From: JAKAGZ01 sp963772675
Lineage (GTDB): Bacteria; Bacteroidota; Ignavibacteria; Ignavibacteriales; Ignavibacteriaceae
DNA: 64,000 bases
Assembly: GCA_963772675.1 (NCBI GenBank)
Contig: CAVYYF010000005.1
Coordinates: 868,001 to 932,000, forward strand
Direction of reading: 5' to 3'
The translations under genes were made by a program, and so were the position numbers. The notes beneath the pieces are model-generated. The model ran no database searches. It saw only the letters and a list, made by a program, of their open reading frames with translations, and was not told where the DNA came from. Position 1 is the first letter of the stretch; the number at the start of each line of letters is the position of its first letter. Below, piece after piece: positions 35,709 to 45,180 of the stretch.

Positions 35709-36698
35709 ATGAAAAAACAATCTAAAATTAAAAAAATTAAATGGGGCGCGGCGGGATGCGGTAGATTTACCGAATTCTCATTTATTCCTGCCCTGGAATT
35801 TCTACGAAAAAGTACTATCAACTCTGTATATAGTGGGACAGTAGCACGTGCTAAACAAGTCGCAGATAAGTACGGTATTCCCAGGCACTTTGATAATTAT
35901 GATGAATTCTTAAAGTCCGATATTAATGCTGTGTATATCGGAAGCATTAATTCAAATCATTACGAACAGGTGGTTAAAGCTGCGGAAGCAGGGAAGAACA
36001 TATTGTGTGAGAAGCCGCTTTCAATGACATCTGCTCAGGCTGAGGAAATGGTAAAAGTGTGTGAAAAAAATAATGTGCATCTTGCTGTAAATTATGTACA
36101 CAGATTCCATCCTCTGATAATTAAAGCAAAAGAAATACTTGACTCGCAAATGCTTGGTAAACTAACTTCTATTAATCTAAATTTTAATATCGACATTCCC
36201 CCAACAAATAATTTCAGGTTTGATCCAAAGTTAAGCGGAGGTGGTGCATTGAGAGACCTCGGCACTCATATGATTGATTTAATGAGATTTTTCGGTGGTG
36301 AAATAGAAAATATAAATGGAGTAATTGATAATGTAGTTTATAAAAGCGATGTAGAGGATTTTTCGGCTGCAATACTGAAATTTAAGAATTCAGGCTACGG
36401 CACTTTTTGTGTTTCATTCAGCAATAAAAAAGGATTTAACAGGATTGAAATTCTTGGACATAAAGGCGGAGTCTCAATTGATAATCTTATCGGGAAGAGA
36501 AATGTTTCTTCAAAATTAACAATTCTTATTGATGGAGAAGCTAAAAAAGCTTTCCGCAAAAGAGGGAATAAGGTCGTTTATCTTTTAAGATCAATTCAGA
36601 ACTCTTTTCTGAAAAATGAAAAACCTAAAGTAACAGGTTTTGATGGATATGTTAATTTGAAATTAATGGAAGAGCTTGAGAGTAAATGTCAGAGATAA
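35709..36698 (+). CDS. Gfo/Idh/MocA family oxidoreductase
   Basis: This is a 329-residue protein with a Rossmann NAD(P)-binding start (KWGAAGCGRF), the family motif CEKPLSMT near residue 100, and the C-terminal alpha/beta domain containing GGGALRDLGTHMIDLMR with the conserved His. These enzymes oxidise or reduce sugars and related polyols. The gene overlaps the following aldolase gene by 13 bp, suggesting a shared sugar-metabolic role, though the substrate is not evident. Confidence 0.92.
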   Translation: MKKQSKIKKIKWGAAGCGRFTEFSFIPALEFLRKSTINSVYSGTVARAKQVADKYGIPRHFDNYDEFLKSDINAVYIGSINSNHYEQVVKAAEAGKNILCEKPLSMTSAQAEEMVKVCEKNNVHLAVNYVHRFHPLIIKAKEILDSQMLGKLTSINLNFNIDIPPTNNFRFDPKLSGGGALRDLGTHMIDLMRFFGGEIENINGVIDNVVYKSDVEDFSAAILKFKNSGYGTFCVSFSNKKGFNRIEILGHKGGVSIDNLIGKRNVSSKLTILIDGEAKKAFRKRGNKVVYLLRSIQNSFLKNEKPKVTGFDGYVNLKLMEELESKCQR

Positions 36699-37342
36699 GA
36701 AAACTTGTAGATATTTGTCACAAGGTTTATGAGAAGGGATTTGTCTCAGCTTTTGATGGAAATATTTCTACAATAACCCCTCAAAATACAGTCCTGATTA
36801 CAAGATCTGCAGTTTGCAAAGGCGATGTTACCGAAGACGATATAATGGAAATTGATTCAGGCGGCAATATTTTGAGAGGGAAAGGGAAAATTTCCACTGA
36901 ATATAAAATTCATTTGTATGCATATTCCAGAAGGCCGGAGGTAAACGCTGTTGTTCATTGTCACCCGGTTTATGCAACTGCATTTGCAACAAAAGGTGAA
37001 GGACTGATTAAGAATGTTTTTCCTGAAGTAATTTTAACATTAGGAAAAGTCCCTTTATGCAAATATGCTACTCCTTCAACGGACGACCTTCCTCTGAGCC
37101 TTGAGCCTTATATAGAATATTCGTGGGCTTTTCTGTTTCAAAATCATGGAGCTGTTACGCTTGGTAGAAGTTTACGAGATGCCTATTTCAAAATGGAAAA
37201 ACTTGAACACACAGCCAAGACAATTTTCATTGCGAGAATACTTGGCGGGGAAACAGAAATACCAAAAGAAAAAATACTTGAATTGCTTGGCCTTGCAAAA
37301 GGAACATACGGGCTAACACAGAATGAAAAAAATATTTTTTAA
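36686..37342 (+). CDS. Class II aldolase/adducin family protein
   Basis: This is a 218-residue protein like L-fuculose/L-ribulose-phosphate aldolase-epimerases. Zinc ligands are visible in VVHCHPVYATAF and FQNHGAVTLG, with the catalytic Glu probably in KNVFPEV. The start overlaps the Gfo/Idh/MocA gene. It would cleave or epimerise a sugar phosphate. Confidence 0.9.
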   Translation: MSEIRKLVDICHKVYEKGFVSAFDGNISTITPQNTVLITRSAVCKGDVTEDDIMEIDSGGNILRGKGKISTEYKIHLYAYSRRPEVNAVVHCHPVYATAFATKGEGLIKNVFPEVILTLGKVPLCKYATPSTDDLPLSLEPYIEYSWAFLFQNHGAVTLGRSLRDAYFKMEKLEHTAKTIFIARILGGETEIPKEKILELLGLAKGTYGLTQNEKNIF

Positions 37343-37369
37343 CAATTACTAGAAGGTTGAATTCAGTTA

Positions 37370-38371
37370 ATGGCAAATACTAAACCTAAAATTGCACTTT
37401 TACTCGGGGGTTCATCTTCTGAACGTGCTGTTTCAAAATCTTCAGGCCTGTCTATCTATAGTGCCTTGATCAATCTTGGATATGAAACAAAATTAATAGA
37501 TCCCGCGTATGGAAAAAATCAGCCGAAAGAAACCGATGCATTTTTTAGTGAAAAAGATTTTTCAACCGTTTCAACAAGAAATTATTTAGAGGCAGTTAAT
37601 TCGTCATTGTTTGATGATGTTGATCTTGCATTTTTAGGTTTGCATGGAAAATGGGGAGAAGATGGGACTATTCAATCTTTGCTTGAGGTAAGGGGGGTGA
37701 AATATTCAGGTTCAAATGTGATGTCGAGTGCAGTCGCGATGGATAAGGCTATGTCCAAAATTATCTTCAGACATTTTAATATCAGCACCCCCAAGTGGTT
37801 TATGGTTGAAAGGAAAAACATTGAACCTGATAAAATCAAGAAGAAGATTGATGAAATGATTGGCTACCCCTGCATCATAAAACCGAATGACGAAGGTTCT
37901 ACGGTTGGCCTGGCTGTTTGTAATAACCCGGCAGAAGTAGAAAGCGGGCTAAAATTATCATTCGAATATTCAGATAGAACAATGATAGAGGAATTTATTG
38001 AGGGACGTGAATTAACAGTAACTGTTTTGGATAAAGAAGCATTACCCGTTCTTGAGATTAGACCTAAGCATGGATTGTATGATTATGAATGTAAGTACAC
38101 CAAAGGTATGAGTGAATATTATGTCCCTGCCGATATTCCTGATGATTTGGCAAAGGCATTACAGAAAGAATCTCTTGAAGCCTTTAACGCGCTTGGGTGC
38201 AGCGTTTATTGCAGACTAGACTACAGGCTGGATAAAAATAATAATTTCTCTTGTCTCGAAGCCAACACTCTTCCCGGAATGACTTCAACCAGCCTTGTGC
38301 CTAAAATGGCCAAGGCAGTCGGAATTTCATTTGAAGAATTAATTGATCGAATAATTAAACTAAGTCTCTGA
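37370..38371 (+). CDS. ddl: D-alanine-D-alanine ligase
   Basis: This is a 333-residue ATP-grasp enzyme with GGSSSERAVSKSSG at the start, GLHGKWGEDGTIQSLLE, PCIIKPNDEGSTVG and EANTLPGMTSTSLVP. It makes the D-Ala-D-Ala dipeptide for peptidoglycan. Its stop TGA shares its last base with the ATG of the ftsB-like gene. Confidence 0.95.
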   Translation: MANTKPKIALLLGGSSSERAVSKSSGLSIYSALINLGYETKLIDPAYGKNQPKETDAFFSEKDFSTVSTRNYLEAVNSSLFDDVDLAFLGLHGKWGEDGTIQSLLEVRGVKYSGSNVMSSAVAMDKAMSKIIFRHFNISTPKWFMVERKNIEPDKIKKKIDEMIGYPCIIKPNDEGSTVGLAVCNNPAEVESGLKLSFEYSDRTMIEEFIEGRELTVTVLDKEALPVLEIRPKHGLYDYECKYTKGMSEYYVPADIPDDLAKALQKESLEAFNALGCSVYCRLDYRLDKNNNFSCLEANTLPGMTSTSLVPKMAKAVGISFEELIDRIIKLSL

Positions 38372-38664
38372 TGTTATCATTAAAAGGTCGGAAGTTAAGG
38401 TTTTATATATTTTTTGTTCTGTTTCTTATTGCTGTGGTTTTTTTGTTTTTCAATGAAAGTGGTGTATTCAAATATGCCAGGCTTCAAAAAGAAGTAAATT
38501 CTCTAAGTGATCAGATACAAGAACTACAGGATCATAATAAAGATTTACAGGCAGAGATTGACTCACTGCAAAGAAAAGTTCCTGCCAAAATAGAGAAAAT
38601 TGCTCGTGAAAAATATGGAATGAAAAGACCGGGGGAGAAGTCAATTGAAGTGATCGAAAAGTAA
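38371..38664 (+). CDS. FtsB/DivIC-like septum formation protein
   Basis: This 97-residue bitopic protein has a short cytoplasmic start, one TM helix (FYIFFVLFLIAVVFLFF) and a leucine-zipper-like coiled coil (LQKEVNSLSDQIQELQDHN), ending in IAREKYGMKRPGE, the conserved end of the family. It would link division proteins FtsL and FtsQ. Coupled to ddl by a 1-bp overlap. Confidence 0.88.
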   Translation: MLSLKGRKLRFYIFFVLFLIAVVFLFFNESGVFKYARLQKEVNSLSDQIQELQDHNKDLQAEIDSLQRKVPAKIEKIAREKYGMKRPGEKSIEVIEK

Positions 38665-38665
38665 G

Positions 38666-39958
38666 ATGAACAAAAGCAAAATGCCGCAAATACCACTTGC
38701 CGAAAGAGTAAGACCAAAGTCAATTGAAGAATTCCAGGGACAGCCGGCACTGCTGGGAAAAAACAAGCCTATCCGGCTTATGATTGAAAATGATACTCTG
38801 AGTTCATTTATTTTATGGGGAGCTCCGGGCACAGGCAAAACAACAATTGCAAGAATAATTGCGGAACATACTGACTCAGATTTCTATCAGCTTAACGCAG
38901 TTTCGTCAGGCGTTAAAGACATTCGTTCAATAATAGAGATTGCTGGAAAAAATAAAGATAATGGGAAGAGAACGATTTTATTCATCGATGAGATTCACCG
39001 TTTCAATAAAGCTCAGCAAGATGCCTTGCTAAACTCAGTAGAATCAGGCGTTATTACATTAATTGGCGCAACAACTGAAAATCCTTCTTTTGAAGTGATT
39101 CCTGCATTAAGATCACGGGCAAGAGTTTATATCCTTGAAGAATTATCAAAAGTTGATCTAAAAGCAATTCTGGATTCCGCATTAAAAAGAGATGAATTCC
39201 TTTCTAAATTAAAAATAAAGGAGATCGATGAGGATTTTCTTTTCTATTTGTCAGGAGGGGATGCAAGAACACTTTTAAGTGTGCTTGAAGCAGCAGTAAT
39301 TCAGGAAACTAATTCGGAACCAATAAAGATAACAAAAGAAGTCCTTGAAAATATTGTACAGAAAAAAAATATAATTTATGATAAAGCAGGTGAAGAACAT
39401 TACAATGTTATTTCGGCATTTATAAAAAGTATGAGAGGTAGCGACCCTGATGCAGCACTCTACTGGCTGGCCAGAATGTTAGAAGGGGGCGAAGATCCTT
39501 TGTTCATTGCAAGGAGAATGGTAGTACTTGCTTCGGAAGATATTGGTAATGCTTCTCCAAATGCACTCGTTTTGGCAGAGGCAACTTTTGGAGCGGTCGA
39601 TAAGATCGGAATGCCTGAAGCAAGAATAATTTTAGCTCAGTGTGCAACATATCTTGCGTCAGCACCGAAAAGCAATGCATCATATATGGGAATTGAACAA
39701 GCATTTTCAGATGTGAAGAACAATCCTCTTTACCCGGTCCCGCTCCATTTACGGAATGCCCCAACAAAACTTATGAAAGACATTGGCTATGGTAAAGAAT
39801 ATAAATACGCCCACGAGTTCAAAAGTCATTTTGTCGAAGAAAATTACTTTCCAAAAGAATTAGAAAACTCTCAATATTATTTCCCAACTGAAAATGGCCA
39901 GGAGAAGAGAATTAAGGATTGGTTGAAATCTTTGTGGAAAACACTAAAAAAATATTGA
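38666..39958 (+). CDS. rarA: Replication-associated recombination protein A (RarA/MgsA)
   Basis: This is a 430-residue AAA+ ATPase with Walker A GAPGTGKTT, Walker B FIDEIHRFNKAQQD, sensor 1 IGATTENPSF and the C-terminal MgsA domain (DPDAALYWLARMLEGGEDP, RNAPTKLMKDIGYG). It acts at stalled replication forks. It follows the ftsB-like gene by 1 bp. Confidence 0.96.
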   Translation: MNKSKMPQIPLAERVRPKSIEEFQGQPALLGKNKPIRLMIENDTLSSFILWGAPGTGKTTIARIIAEHTDSDFYQLNAVSSGVKDIRSIIEIAGKNKDNGKRTILFIDEIHRFNKAQQDALLNSVESGVITLIGATTENPSFEVIPALRSRARVYILEELSKVDLKAILDSALKRDEFLSKLKIKEIDEDFLFYLSGGDARTLLSVLEAAVIQETNSEPIKITKEVLENIVQKKNIIYDKAGEEHYNVISAFIKSMRGSDPDAALYWLARMLEGGEDPLFIARRMVVLASEDIGNASPNALVLAEATFGAVDKIGMPEARIILAQCATYLASAPKSNASYMGIEQAFSDVKNNPLYPVPLHLRNAPTKLMKDIGYGKEYKYAHEFKSHFVEENYFPKELENSQYYFPTENGQEKRIKDWLKSLWKTLKKY

Positions 39959-39961
39959 TCC

Positions 39962-41083
39962 TTAAATAACAGAAAACACTTTCCCCGGTAATTGTTTTAC
40001 AAGTCCCTTAAACTCCAGTGAAAGTAAATGGACAAGACAATCTGAAGTTGAAAGGTTAGATAGTGAAGCTATCTTATCTATTTGAATTTGTCCTTCAATC
40101 AAAATGTTCAGTAATTTTTCTTCAAATAAATTGAGGTCTGGTTTTGGCTTTGGAATATTTTTCCCGACCACCGGTTTAAGCTTTAATTCTAATTCAACCA
40201 GTACATCTTCTGCATTTTTAACTAACTTTGCTGTTCCTTTCTGAATAAGTGCGTTGGTTCCCTCCGATTGTTTGACTCCTAAATTACCCGGTATAGCAAA
40301 AACCTCTCGATTTTGGTCCAATGCAAATTGAGCAGTTTGCAAAGCTCCGCCGGGGATTCCCGATTCCACCACAATACATCCAAGAGATAATCCTGAAATA
40401 ATCCTGTTCCTTTGAGGGAAATTACCGGCGTCCGGATTTGTATCCAGCTTATATTCGGAAAATATAACTCCATTTTCATATATTTCTTCGAAGAGGTTCT
40501 TATTCTCGGGCGGATAAATTTTATTTAGTCCCGATCCGATCACAGCAATAGTTCTGCCGTTTGATTTCAATGCGGCTGAATGTGCAATTGAATCAATGCC
40601 ACGAGCTAATCCGCTGACTATCGTAATATTTTGTGAAGCTAAATCTGAGGTGATTTTTTGTGTCTGAAGTTTTCCGTATTCAGTTGGTTTTCTTGTGCCT
40701 ACTATTGCAATTGAAAATTTATCCAGTTCTGATAAAGCGCCTTTGTAATAAAGAAGCAAAGGTGGGTCATAAATGTTTTTTAATAATTCCGGGTAATCAC
40801 TATCCCATAGTGAAGTTATATTTATTTTCAGATCATTTATTCTGTCCAGCTCTCTTTTTGTCTCTTCTTCAATTTTACTTCGGTTCCTGATGATTTTTTT
40901 AATTCTTTGAGCAAGTAATTTATTAATACCTTCTGTGCTAATTAGCTCTAATTCACTGGCTGATAATATTTTTTCTGTTGAAGTAAATTTTTGAAGCAGG
41001 CTTTTGATTTTTCCCGGGCCAATTCCATCAATTGAAAGGAGCAGGTTAAGGCTAGTTAATTCTTCGGGACTGAGTTTAGTCAA
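39962..41083 (-). CDS. dprA: DNA-processing protein DprA
   Basis: This 373-residue protein has an N-terminal SAM/HhH-like part (IDGIGPGKIKSLL), the Rossmann-like core (VGTRKPTEYGK, SGLARGIDSIAHSAAL, GSGLNKIYPPEN, FPQRNRIISGLS) and a C-terminal winged-helix domain. It loads RecA onto incoming single-stranded DNA in transformation. It converges with rarA (3 bp gap). Natural competence in the host is an inference. Confidence 0.96.
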   Translation of the reverse strand: MTKLSPEELTSLNLLLSIDGIGPGKIKSLLQKFTSTEKILSASELELISTEGINKLLAQRIKKIIRNRSKIEEETKRELDRINDLKINITSLWDSDYPELLKNIYDPPLLLYYKGALSELDKFSIAIVGTRKPTEYGKLQTQKITSDLASQNITIVSGLARGIDSIAHSAALKSNGRTIAVIGSGLNKIYPPENKNLFEEIYENGVIFSEYKLDTNPDAGNFPQRNRIISGLSLGCIVVESGIPGGALQTAQFALDQNREVFAIPGNLGVKQSEGTNALIQKGTAKLVKNAEDVLVELELKLKPVVGKNIPKPKPDLNLFEEKLLNILIEGQIQIDKIASLSNLSTSDCLVHLLSLEFKGLVKQLPGKVFSVI

Positions 41084-41133
41084 AGTAAACTAAATGATAA
41101 ATTAATAAATTAAAGAAGATAATATTTCTCTGA

Positions 41134-41406
41134 TCAATTAACTTCTATTTTGTCTACAACAGCAACAATCATTGTATGAACGGGCGCATTTCTGTGACCA
41201 AGTATCTGTTTAACGGCAGCTCCTTCCTGTACAACCAGTACTGTATCACCGACGCCGGAACTAACCAGGTCGAGGGCAATGAAATCATTCTTGCCGATAA
41301 AATTTCCGTCAAGCCCGATTTTTTGAGCGATTAAAAGTTTATGACCTTTTAGATATTGATTCTTCTGAGTGGAAACTACGTTCCCCTTAACTTTTGCCAG
41401 TAGCAA
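41134..41406 (-). CDS. EutN/CcmL-like microcompartment vertex protein
   Basis: This is a 90-residue protein with the complete EutN/CcmL pattern: LLAKVKGNVVSTQKNQYLKGHKLLI, ALDLVSSGVGDTVLVVQEGAA and IVAVVDKIEVN. Such proteins form pentamers that cap icosahedral microcompartment shells. No hexameric shell protein or encapsulated enzyme is nearby, so this is a lone BMC-P. It overlaps the DUF3098 gene upstream by 20 bp and is probably cotranscribed with it. Confidence 0.85.
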   Translation of the reverse strand: MLLAKVKGNVVSTQKNQYLKGHKLLIAQKIGLDGNFIGKNDFIALDLVSSGVGDTVLVVQEGAAVKQILGHRNAPVHTMIVAVVDKIEVN

Positions 41407-41683
41407 CGTCGCTTTCCTTTGTATCTACTGTATTATTTTTTTTACGATAAAAAATAGAAGCAGGAAGAACGAAAATGTAACCTATAATTAAAACAATCGG
41501 GGAAATAACCAATGAGGTGAAACTATTCCACGGGCCGACTGACATTAAGTAAAAACCAATAATAATAATTCCAATACCACCATAGAGCAGGTAATAATTA
41601 TTTTTCTCCCAATAAATATTAAATGGTGAAGTAAAAACTTTTTTTAAAGAATGTGGTTGTTTCTTTTTTGGTTTCTTTGGCAT
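41387..41683 (-). CDS. DUF3098-like small membrane protein
   Basis: This is a 98-residue protein from the ATG at 41683, preceded by TTTGGAGAAA. The Lys-rich N terminus (MPKKPKKKQPHSLKK) is followed by two TM helices (YYLLYGGIGIIIIGFYLMS and LVISPIVLIIGYIFVLPA), the DUF3098 layout. The frame is open further upstream, but an earlier start would run through the hairpins of the leader. Function is unknown. Confidence 0.8.
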   Translation of the reverse strand: MPKKPKKKQPHSLKKVFTSPFNIYWEKNNYYLLYGGIGIIIIGFYLMSVGPWNSFTSLVISPIVLIIGYIFVLPASIFYRKKNNTVDTKESDVATGKS

Positions 41684-41780
41684 TGATTTCTCCAAATTAT
41701 AATAAAAAGCCCAGTGATAGGGATACCACCGGGCTTGACCCATTAATATCAAAGGGCAGGGGAGAACCCTTTGAAAGGAT
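41684..41780 (-). promoter_or_regulatory. Structured 5' leader with terminator-like hairpin (attenuator candidate)
   Basis: Between the promoter at 41788-41816 and the DUF3098 ATG, the minus-strand RNA can form two hairpins. The first has arms CAAAGGG/CCCTTTG (41773-41750). The second is 28 nt long (41735-41708), fully paired when G-U pairs are counted, with outer arms AGCCC/GGGCT. It is followed by TTTTTATT, an intrinsic terminator shape, only about 20 nt before the start codon. A terminator after the promoter and before the gene implies attenuation or a switch; the signal is unknown. Confidence 0.5.
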
Positions 41781-41787
41781 CAAAACT

Positions 41788-41816
41788 AATATAAACTTAT
41801 CAGAAAGATTTGTCAA
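41788..41816 (-). promoter_or_regulatory. Sigma-70-type promoter for DUF3098/EutN genes
   Basis: On the minus strand TTGACA (41816-41811) is followed by a 17-bp spacer and TATATT (41793-41788), close to the classical consensus. Transcription would begin near 41780 and read the structured leader. Confidence 0.65.
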
Positions 41817-41832
41817 GAGCTTTCGCAATCAA

Positions 41833-42081
41833 TTATTTATTTATTTGATAAACAATTTTTCTAATAGTATCAAACTGGAGATACGGATATTCTTCCCTGA
41901 TAACATCAATTGCATCTCCCGCACTAACCTTAGTGGCTCTCAACTGTTTGAATTTTTTTCTTATTTGATAATCCCTTACTGATTTTTCATCAATCAGTCC
42001 GTGCGAACTAAGAAGCTCATAAATATCGTCGCTGACCAGATCATTCAGAGGGTTGTCAATTTTTGCCTTAATCGTATTCAT
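41833..42081 (-). CDS. Small conserved-looking hypothetical protein
   Basis: This is an 82-residue soluble, helical protein from the ATG at 42081, chosen for the AAGGATGG ribosome site just upstream. It is charged (YQIRKKFKQLRATKVSAGDAIDVIREEYPYLQFDTIRKIVYQ) and could be a small DNA-binding or helix-turn-helix-like protein. No family was recognised. Confidence 0.6.
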   Translation of the reverse strand: MNTIKAKIDNPLNDLVSDDIYELLSSHGLIDEKSVRDYQIRKKFKQLRATKVSAGDAIDVIREEYPYLQFDTIRKIVYQINK

Positions 42082-42471
42082 TTTACCATCCTTTTTTAAT
42101 GTTTGCAATGCCCTGCTTATGGTATCATTTCATCTATAGACTACATACCTCCGAAAATAGTTCCCAAATAAAACAAAAAAACTAATATATTTCTCAATTA
42201 CGTTGCTGGCAAAAATAACCAGAGATTTAAAATTTGACATATTTTTGAGGAACAAATAATAAAATCTCTTCACTAAAGGTTTAAAATATCATTTTTTTTA
42301 GTAAAGTCAACAAGCTTAATGATTGACAAATAAATGCAAATATCTTTTCAATTGTGTAAAATTAAGTTTATTTTGATTATTCCTTTTATATTAACCAAAT
42401 TAATATATTTATTTTATAATAATTGCAACTAAACTAAAATTAAATATTTCATATAAATAACAGGAATCTAA
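42082..42471. other. AT-rich intergenic region before the exopolysaccharide cluster
   Basis: No gene was seen in these 390 bases. A good candidate promoter for the polysaccharide operon lies in it on the plus strand: TTGACA (42234-42239), 17-bp spacer, TAATAA (42257-42262), about 210 bases before the first ATG, leaving a long AT-rich leader. Confidence 0.45.
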
Positions 42472-43716
42472 ATGAGCTCAAGTGAGCAAGAAAATCAGAA
42501 AAATGTTACGGTAGGGAACACTTTTGTAGAATTTCTAATGATAACAATAAAATATAGATGGTTTTTATTTTCATTCATTTTCTTTATTACTCTAGCTGCT
42601 TTGTTATATGCGTTACTCTCTCCCAAATGGTATAAGGCAACAGCGTCTGTTCTGCCTGCTGAAAATACGGACTTCTTAAGTGCATTTAGTGGTTTATCTG
42701 CTTTAGCTAAGAATTTTTCTCCTGGAAGAGGATTGGCTTCCGCGTTGTCGGGGAATACTGAGTTTGATAGATATATTGCAATTCTTAAAAGCGCTACGAT
42801 GACAGATGATGTAGTATCAAAGTTTAATTTAAGAAAAGAGTATGAACTTGAAAATAATTACTATGAGAAAGTAGTTAAGGCCTATAATTCAAATCTTGAG
42901 ATAGAAGTTCAGGACGAAGGAAATTTAACAATTAGCTTTTACGACAAAAGTCCAAGAGTAGCAGCTGATGTCGCTAATTATCTTGTTTTAAAAGTTGAAT
43001 GAAATTAATACTAGGTTAAATGTAAAGAATGCCAGAGCAAACCGAGTATTTATTGAAAAAAGATACAAAGATAATGTAGCAGAGATTAGATCAACTAGAA
43101 GGAGAAATGAAAGCTTTTCAGACAAAATATGGAGTAATTGCAGTACCGGAACAGCTCGAAGCGACAGTAAAAGCTATGGCAAGCATCTATAGTGAATTGG
43201 CCCAAAAAGAAATAGAATTTAATGTTTTAAAAGACAATTTGGAGATAACAGTGATTCCATTGACCTCTGCTGCCAAAATTCAGGTTGAAGAATTAAAAAA
43301 ACAAATTAATCTCTCAAAATGCGGGAACTACCGGCGATAATACAAAGTTGCTGATTCCATTTCAACAGGCTCCTGAGCTTTCAAACAAGTATATAAAAAT
43401 ATATCGTGACTTGGAAATCCAATATAAAATATTGGAATTTGTTCAGCCATTATACGAACAGGCGAAAGTAGAAGAGGTGAGGAATTCTCCATCTGTATTG
43501 GTTTTGGATAAAGCTTATCCTCCGGATAGAAAAACCAAACCAAAGGGCAGTATATATGCTATGGTTGCTTTTGTTATCTCTCTTATCCTCGGATATTTGA
43601 TTGTGCTTGGAATGGTGTTCAAAGAGAAATTGAAAAGTTCTGATCCAAGTAAATACTCTTTCATTGTTTCTTCATTAAGGGCTGATTTAGCAAAAATCGG
43701 TATAAGGAAGAAGTGA
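42472..43716 (+). pseudogene. Wzz/GNVR-type polysaccharide chain-length regulator, broken by about three frameshifts
   Basis: Frames 42472-43002, 42995-43192, 43107-43340 and 43348-43716 are consecutive pieces of one protein of about 410 residues. The first has the N-terminal Wzz domain with a TM helix (WFLFSFIFFITLAALLYAL) and SPKWYKATASVLP. The middle is coiled coil. The last has the GNVR-like and C-terminal region with PPDRKTKPKGSIYAMVAFVISLILGYLIV, the second TM helix. Breaks are near 43000, 43095 and 43325. It would set the length of exported polysaccharide. Three lesions argue for either a decayed gene or locally poor sequence. Confidence 0.8.
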
Positions 43717-43724
43717 AGAGCCTA

Positions 43725-45158
43725 ATGTCCGAAGCGACAAGAATTCGCAGGAATTCTCTTTTTCTTTCCTTTCAATAGCGGTACGCTTAATATCTAATTT
43801 TTTAATATTCATGATTATAGCGCGTAAGTATGGACCAAGTTTATTTGGACAACTCGCATATTCTCACACTTTATCAGTTTTATTCATAGCCTTTGCAGAC
43901 TTTGGATTTGATGCGCTATTAATCACGGAAATAGCCTTTAGCAAAACAAATGCAATAAGTATTTTCAATAAAAATTTGTCATTTAAGTTAATCTTTTCCG
44001 TAGTAGCACTTATTGTAATGTGGTCTATTCCTTTTATATTTAAACTTGATCCCGGGATTAACATCCTCATCTTTATTTTTAGTTTTTATACACTAGCAAC
44101 AACATTAACCAACTTTTTATCATCTCTTTATAAAGGATTCGAAAGGTTCGAATATGACTTGCGAGTATCATTTTGGGTGAATTTATTAACATTATTATTA
44201 GTATTATTTTTCACATTCTTACAATTAAGCATAATTATAATAGCGATTGTTTTTGTTTTGTGTAGATTTTTAGGCTTAATTATTTCTTTTAATATTGCAA
44301 AAAGAAAAATCCCCAATTTTCACATCCGAGTTTTTGAAAAAGGGTGGAGTGACGTAACCCAAAAGGTGTTTATATTTGGTTTCCAAATGGTATTTGCATA
44401 TACGCTTTTTTATGCAGATACAATTTTGTTGCCTATCTGGAAGTCAAATTATGAGATTGGTATTTATCAAGCAGCTATAAAATTAATTGCTCTACCCCTT
44501 GTAATACCAGATATTTTTATAAATGCCTTAATGCCAAATTTGTCAAGACTTTTTCGAACAAATCAAGATTTATGGAAACAACTTGGTTCTGTACTAAATC
44601 GAGTTTTGAATTTTATAGCATTGTTAATTACTATGTTGTTATACATTTATGCTAAAGATATAATTCACCTTATTTACGGTAGGTCTGCATATAATGAAGC
44701 GATATTCTTGATTAAAATATTTGCGATCATTCTATTTATAAGATTTTCTGTAGAAACATATGCCCTTTTTTTTAACGACTTCGAATAATCAATTAAAAAG
44801 GTTATATGTTGTATTTATAGGAACCGTAATAGCTGTTATTTTTAGTATAATATTAATTCCTAAATATGGAATTAAGGGAGCCGCTTATTCTGCTTTAATA
44901 ACAAACTTTATATCAGGTATATTATTTATTATTTTTAGCCCGGTATCATTTAGATTTTTGAGCTATAATAAAGCAATATTGTGGCCAGTTGTGACTGTGT
45001 TAGTGTTAACTATCATTCAGATATATGTAATTTTTATCCCTATCTTTTTTATGATTCCTTTATCTTTAGCAATATATCTTTTTACAATTATTAAATTTGG
45101 TTTTAGTAAACAAGAACTAAAAATGATTTTCGATTTCAAAAAAGCTCATATTAAATAA
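43725..45158 (+). pseudogene. Wzx-type polysaccharide flippase, two frameshifts
   Basis: The long piece (43811-44788) has about ten TM helices of the MATE/MVF flippase type (ARKYGPSLFGQLAYSHTLSV). Its N terminus is in another frame from the ATG at 43725 (MSEATRIRRNSLFLSF, then SIAVRLISNFLIF), the shift lying at TTTC near 43770. The C-terminal part (44760-45158: LTTSNNQLKRLYVV, IPKYGIKGAAYSALITNF) joins at the T8 homopolymer 44766-44773. The whole protein is about 475 residues, normal for the family. It would flip lipid-linked repeat units across the inner membrane. Confidence 0.82.
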
Positions 45159-45180
45159 ATTTTAATTTTGAAAGGTAATT

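Noticed and set aside
41134..41406. A microcompartment operon
   Set aside because: Only the vertex-type protein is present; no hexamer shell or enzyme genes are found within the window.
41684..41780. T-box riboswitch, because GGTGGTA resembles the T-box sequence
   Set aside because: The leader is under 100 nt, has no specifier stem I, and the downstream genes are not aminoacyl-tRNA or amino-acid genes.
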